Shown: piece after piece, positions 5,139 to 6,269 of the stretch | Numbering within the stretch: the stretch's first letter is position 1 | How the letters are laid out: every line of letters begins with the position of its first letter | From: Actinomycetota bacterium | Lineage (GTDB): Bacteria; Actinomycetota; Thermoleophilia; Gaiellales; Gaiellaceae | Length of the DNA: 6,269 nt | Direction of reading: 5' to 3' | Assembly: GCA_005883365.1 (NCBI GenBank) | Contig: VAXA01000162.1 | Coordinates: 1 to 6,269, forward strand | Translations under genes and position numbers: made by a program | The notes under the pieces: model-generated | What the model was told of the DNA's origin: nothing | Databases searched by the model: none | The model's input: the letters and a program-made list of their open reading frames with translations, nothing else

Positions 5139-5155
5139 GACGGACTCGAACCGTC
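5139..5155 (-). other. tRNA T-arm-like sequence (3' half of a tRNA, possible att remnant)
   Basis: On the minus strand GACGG-TTCGAGT-CCGTC is a perfect T-stem and loop with the invariant TTCGA core. It is preceded by GGTAAGGAGGGGGTC, which resembles the 3' side of a tRNA-Thr(GGT) anticodon arm and variable loop, and followed by AAAGGACTC, like an acceptor 3' strand. No D-arm or 5' acceptor strand exists upstream, so it is not a tRNA gene. Elements integrating at tRNA 3' ends leave such halves, but no integrase lies in the window. Confidence 0.4.
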
Positions 5156-5192
5156 GACCCCCTCCTTACCATGAACGTGCGGAGGGGGTCGA
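5154..5192. terminator. 12-bp perfect inverted repeat, likely terminator of the secreted-protein operon
   Basis: TCGACCCCCTCC (5154-5165) and GGAGGGGGTCGA (5181-5192) are perfect complements around a 15-base loop. It lies about 100 bases downstream of the stop at 5296 on the minus strand. No T-tract follows. A second hairpin overlaps to its left: CGAGTCC (5129-5135) with GGACTCG (5142-5148). The two, plus the T-arm-like fold, are mutually exclusive. The rest of the gene-free stretch 5065-5295 shows nothing else I can support. Confidence 0.5.
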
Positions 5193-5295
5193 TTCAGCCG
5201 TCGTTCCGTGTAGTGGTGCGGGGTTCGGGCATCTCGCCGGTCGCCGCTCTTCGCCGCGTTTCACAATCGCGTGCGACCCTGGTGCGACCGCGCCG

Positions 5296-5730
5296 TCACC
5301 GTGGCGTCAAGAGCCAATAGGTGACATAGGTGACGCCGTTGCCGAGGGTTACGGGCGCGATCGGTCCGGACCATCCGGCGGGCGCGGGATCGTTGATGTC
5401 GATCGAGCGCAGATGAATGAGTGTCGTCGGCGTGTAGCAGACGCCGGCGCGCAGTGGCTGATTCAGCTCGGGCTTCTCGTCGAGCGGGGGCAGCAGCGAC
5501 TTGTCGGTCGCGTCGTTGCACTCAGCTGGGTGGTTCAGGTAGTCGGCGCGCGACTCGCTGAGGATGGTTGGGAAGAATCCCACGGCGAGGTGGGGATAGA
5601 CGCACGGTGCCGCCGTGCAGTCGTGGATATGGTGGTTCGCCGGCACGGGGCCGTTGAAATAACCGGCCGATGCGACCGCTGCGAACACGAGCATCGCGGC
5701 GACGGCCGTAGATGCAAGCAGCGTCTTCAT
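5296..5730 (-). CDS. secreted protein with four cysteines, function unknown
   Basis: The gene encodes 144 aa. It starts at ATG 5730, five bases after a strong Shine-Dalgarno sequence AAAGGAGA on the coding strand (5737-5744). A classic Sec signal peptide (MKTLLASTAVAAMLVFAAVA, then SA) is cleaved after ASA at residue 22. The mature part, from GYFNGPVPANHHIHDC onward, has Cys at 38, 43, 71 and 98, likely two disulfides. It also has a His-rich start (HHIH) that could bind metal, and aromatic/Pro-rich beta segments near the C-terminus (VTLGNGVTYVTYWLL). I do not recognise a family. The start overlaps the stop of the upstream DUF4242-like gene as ATGA, so the two are translationally coupled. Confidence 0.8.
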   Translation of the reverse strand: MKTLLASTAVAAMLVFAAVASAGYFNGPVPANHHIHDCTAAPCVYPHLAVGFFPTILSESRADYLNHPAECNDATDKSLLPPLDEKPELNQPLRAGVCYTPTTLIHLRSIDINDPAPAGWSGPIAPVTLGNGVTYVTYWLLTPR

Positions 5731-6044
5731 GGAACTCTCCTTTCTGTCGGGACGCGGCCAGTGTTGTGAGCGCCCCTCGAGTGGTGTTCAGCGTCGATCG
5801 AGGGGGTGATCCGTTCGCCGGTAAACCCCGCCTGCCGTGCCGCCTCCGCCACGTCCTCACCCGAGGCCGCGGCGAAGAAGTGCAGGCAGGTCTCGTCCTC
5901 GGGAAGGTAGGTCGAGCGGAGATAGCGGACGGAACGCCCGCGGGCTCCGAACGACTCGGCGGCAGCGCGTGCACTCTCGGCGGCCTCTTCCAGCGCCGCC
6001 GGCGAACCAGCGGCCAAGTAGAGCTCGAGGCAGTAATCCGGCAC
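5727..6044 (-). CDS. DUF4242-like (SCO4226-type) small protein
   Basis: The gene encodes 105 aa from a GTG at 6044. A ferredoxin-like pattern is visible: strand YCLELYLA, a long Ala-rich helix (residues 15-33), strand VRYLRSTYLPEDETCLHFFAA (39-59), helix SGEDVAEAARQAGF (61-74) and a last strand RITPSID. The 'YLRSTYLPEDETCLHFF' block and following helix match DUF4242 proteins, one of which (SCO4226) is reported as nickel-binding. The metal ligands are not established here. The tail after about residue 86 (EHHSRGAHNTGR...) is not family-like and carries the Shine-Dalgarno sequence of the next gene, whose ATG overlaps this TGA. No convincing Shine-Dalgarno sequence lies close to the GTG. Confidence 0.7.
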   Translation of the reverse strand: MPDYCLELYLAAGSPAALEEAAESARAAAESFGARGRSVRYLRSTYLPEDETCLHFFAAASGEDVAEAARQAGFTGERITPSIDAEHHSRGAHNTGRVPTERRVP

Positions 6045-6067
6045 CGGGCCAGCGTCGCTCCGCGGCG

Positions 6068-6085
6068 TCCGGCTCGAAAGCCGGA
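6068..6085. terminator. 7-bp hairpin between the LuxR-type gene and the DUF4242-like gene
   Basis: TCCGGCT (6068-6074) pairs with AGCCGGA (6079-6085) around CGAA; on the minus strand the loop is TTCG. It is about 40 bases after the LuxR-type stop (6125) and 24 bases before the next GTG. It may end the LuxR-type transcript or act as a leader hairpin. There is no T-tract. Confidence 0.4.
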
Positions 6086-6124
6086 AATCCGGACACTTTG
6101 CGACGCTCGCGCCCCGATCGCTGA

Positions 6125-6269
6125 CTACTCTCCCGCGGGCGTCGCCTCCCGGTCTGCCAGCAGGCGCGCGAGCTCCGTTCGCGATCGAACGCCGAGCTTC
6201 CCGTATGTCCGCGTGAGCGTCTTCTCGACGGTGTGCACGGTTATGAACAGCTCGGTCGCGATCTCGCGA
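6125..6269 (-). CDS. LuxR-type HTH regulator, C-terminal 47 residues (partial)
   Basis: The reading frame enters from the right edge as REIATELFITVHTVEKTLTR, continues TYGKLGVRSRTELARLLADR and ends with TAG at 6127-6125. This is the second half of the LuxR/GerE helix-turn-helix: the recognition helix is HTVEKTLTRTYGKLGV and the last helix is SRTELARLL. The upstream part, which would show the receiver, ATPase or sensor domain, lies outside the window, so the subtype and signal cannot be told. It is in the same direction as the DUF4242-like gene, 80 bases upstream of it, and could regulate it. Confidence 0.9.
   Translation of the reverse strand, partial: REIATELFITVHTVEKTLTRTYGKLGVRSRTELARLLADREATPAGE

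Noticed and set aside
5113..5210. A tRNA-Sec (selC) gene on the minus strand, tempting because of the selenoprotein
   Set aside because: There is a T-arm but no long acceptor or long variable arm, no matching 5' acceptor strand and no TCA anticodon loop in a proper stem.
1..6269. CRISPR arrays, rRNA, complete tRNAs or insertion-sequence terminal repeats
   Set aside because: None seen on either strand; the only repeats are the short inverted repeats listed.

Overview
The window is about two-thirds G+C with dense, tightly spaced genes. Codon use and family resemblances (a CysL-type LysR regulator, an OsmC/MFS/DsrE cluster, a DUF4242-like protein, a LuxR-type HTH) suggest an actinomycetote, perhaps of the Thermoleophilia type. 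That placement is inference; there is no rRNA or other phylogenetic marker here.

Layout. (1) 18-476 (+): C-terminal part of an HTH-type protein with no usable start. (2) 511-816 (+): small dimeric alpha/beta-barrel (ABM-like) protein. (3) 840-865: strong hairpin between convergent genes. (4) 850-3822 (-): an operon, transcribed right to left, of an OsmC-family protein, a 40-codon remnant of an MBL-fold hydrolase, an MFS transporter fused to a DsrE domain, and an ArsM-like SAM methyltransferase. (5) 3823-3899: divergent promoter region with a perfect 8+8 bp inverted repeat. (6) 3900-4883 (+): LysR-type regulator. (7) 4840-5064 (-): small membrane protein with a CCxxCxxC motif. (8) 5129-5192: overlapping hairpins that look partly like the 3' half of a tRNA. 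(9) 5296-6044 (-): two translationally coupled genes, DUF4242-like then a secreted Cys-containing protein. (10) 6125-6269 (-): C-terminus of a LuxR-type regulator, cut by the window edge.

Main discovery. The ArsM-like gene looks like a selenoprotein gene. A naive reading stops at a TGA (1084-1086), exactly where the family has its conserved Cys (the 'LWTG-C-IAGA' context). Homologous sequence continues in the same frame for 77 more codons to a TAG at 850. Sixteen nucleotides after the TGA lies the apical loop (UGGAA) of a perfect 6-bp (7 with a G-U) hairpin, which fits the bacterial SECIS format. The predicted 278-aa protein has no cysteine at all, so Sec201 would be its only thiol/selenol residue.

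Working model (inference). The operon handles reactive sulfur, selenium or arsenic species: OsmC (thiol-dependent peroxidase fold), a former persulfide-dioxygenase-like MBL protein, a transporter, a DsrE sulfur/selenium-carrier domain and a methyltransferase. A CysL/CysB-like LysR protein divergently transcribed from it probably controls it. Several genes of this operon carry apparent internal deletions, so either the locus is decaying or the assembly is imperfect. The methyltransferase itself looks intact apart from the TGA.
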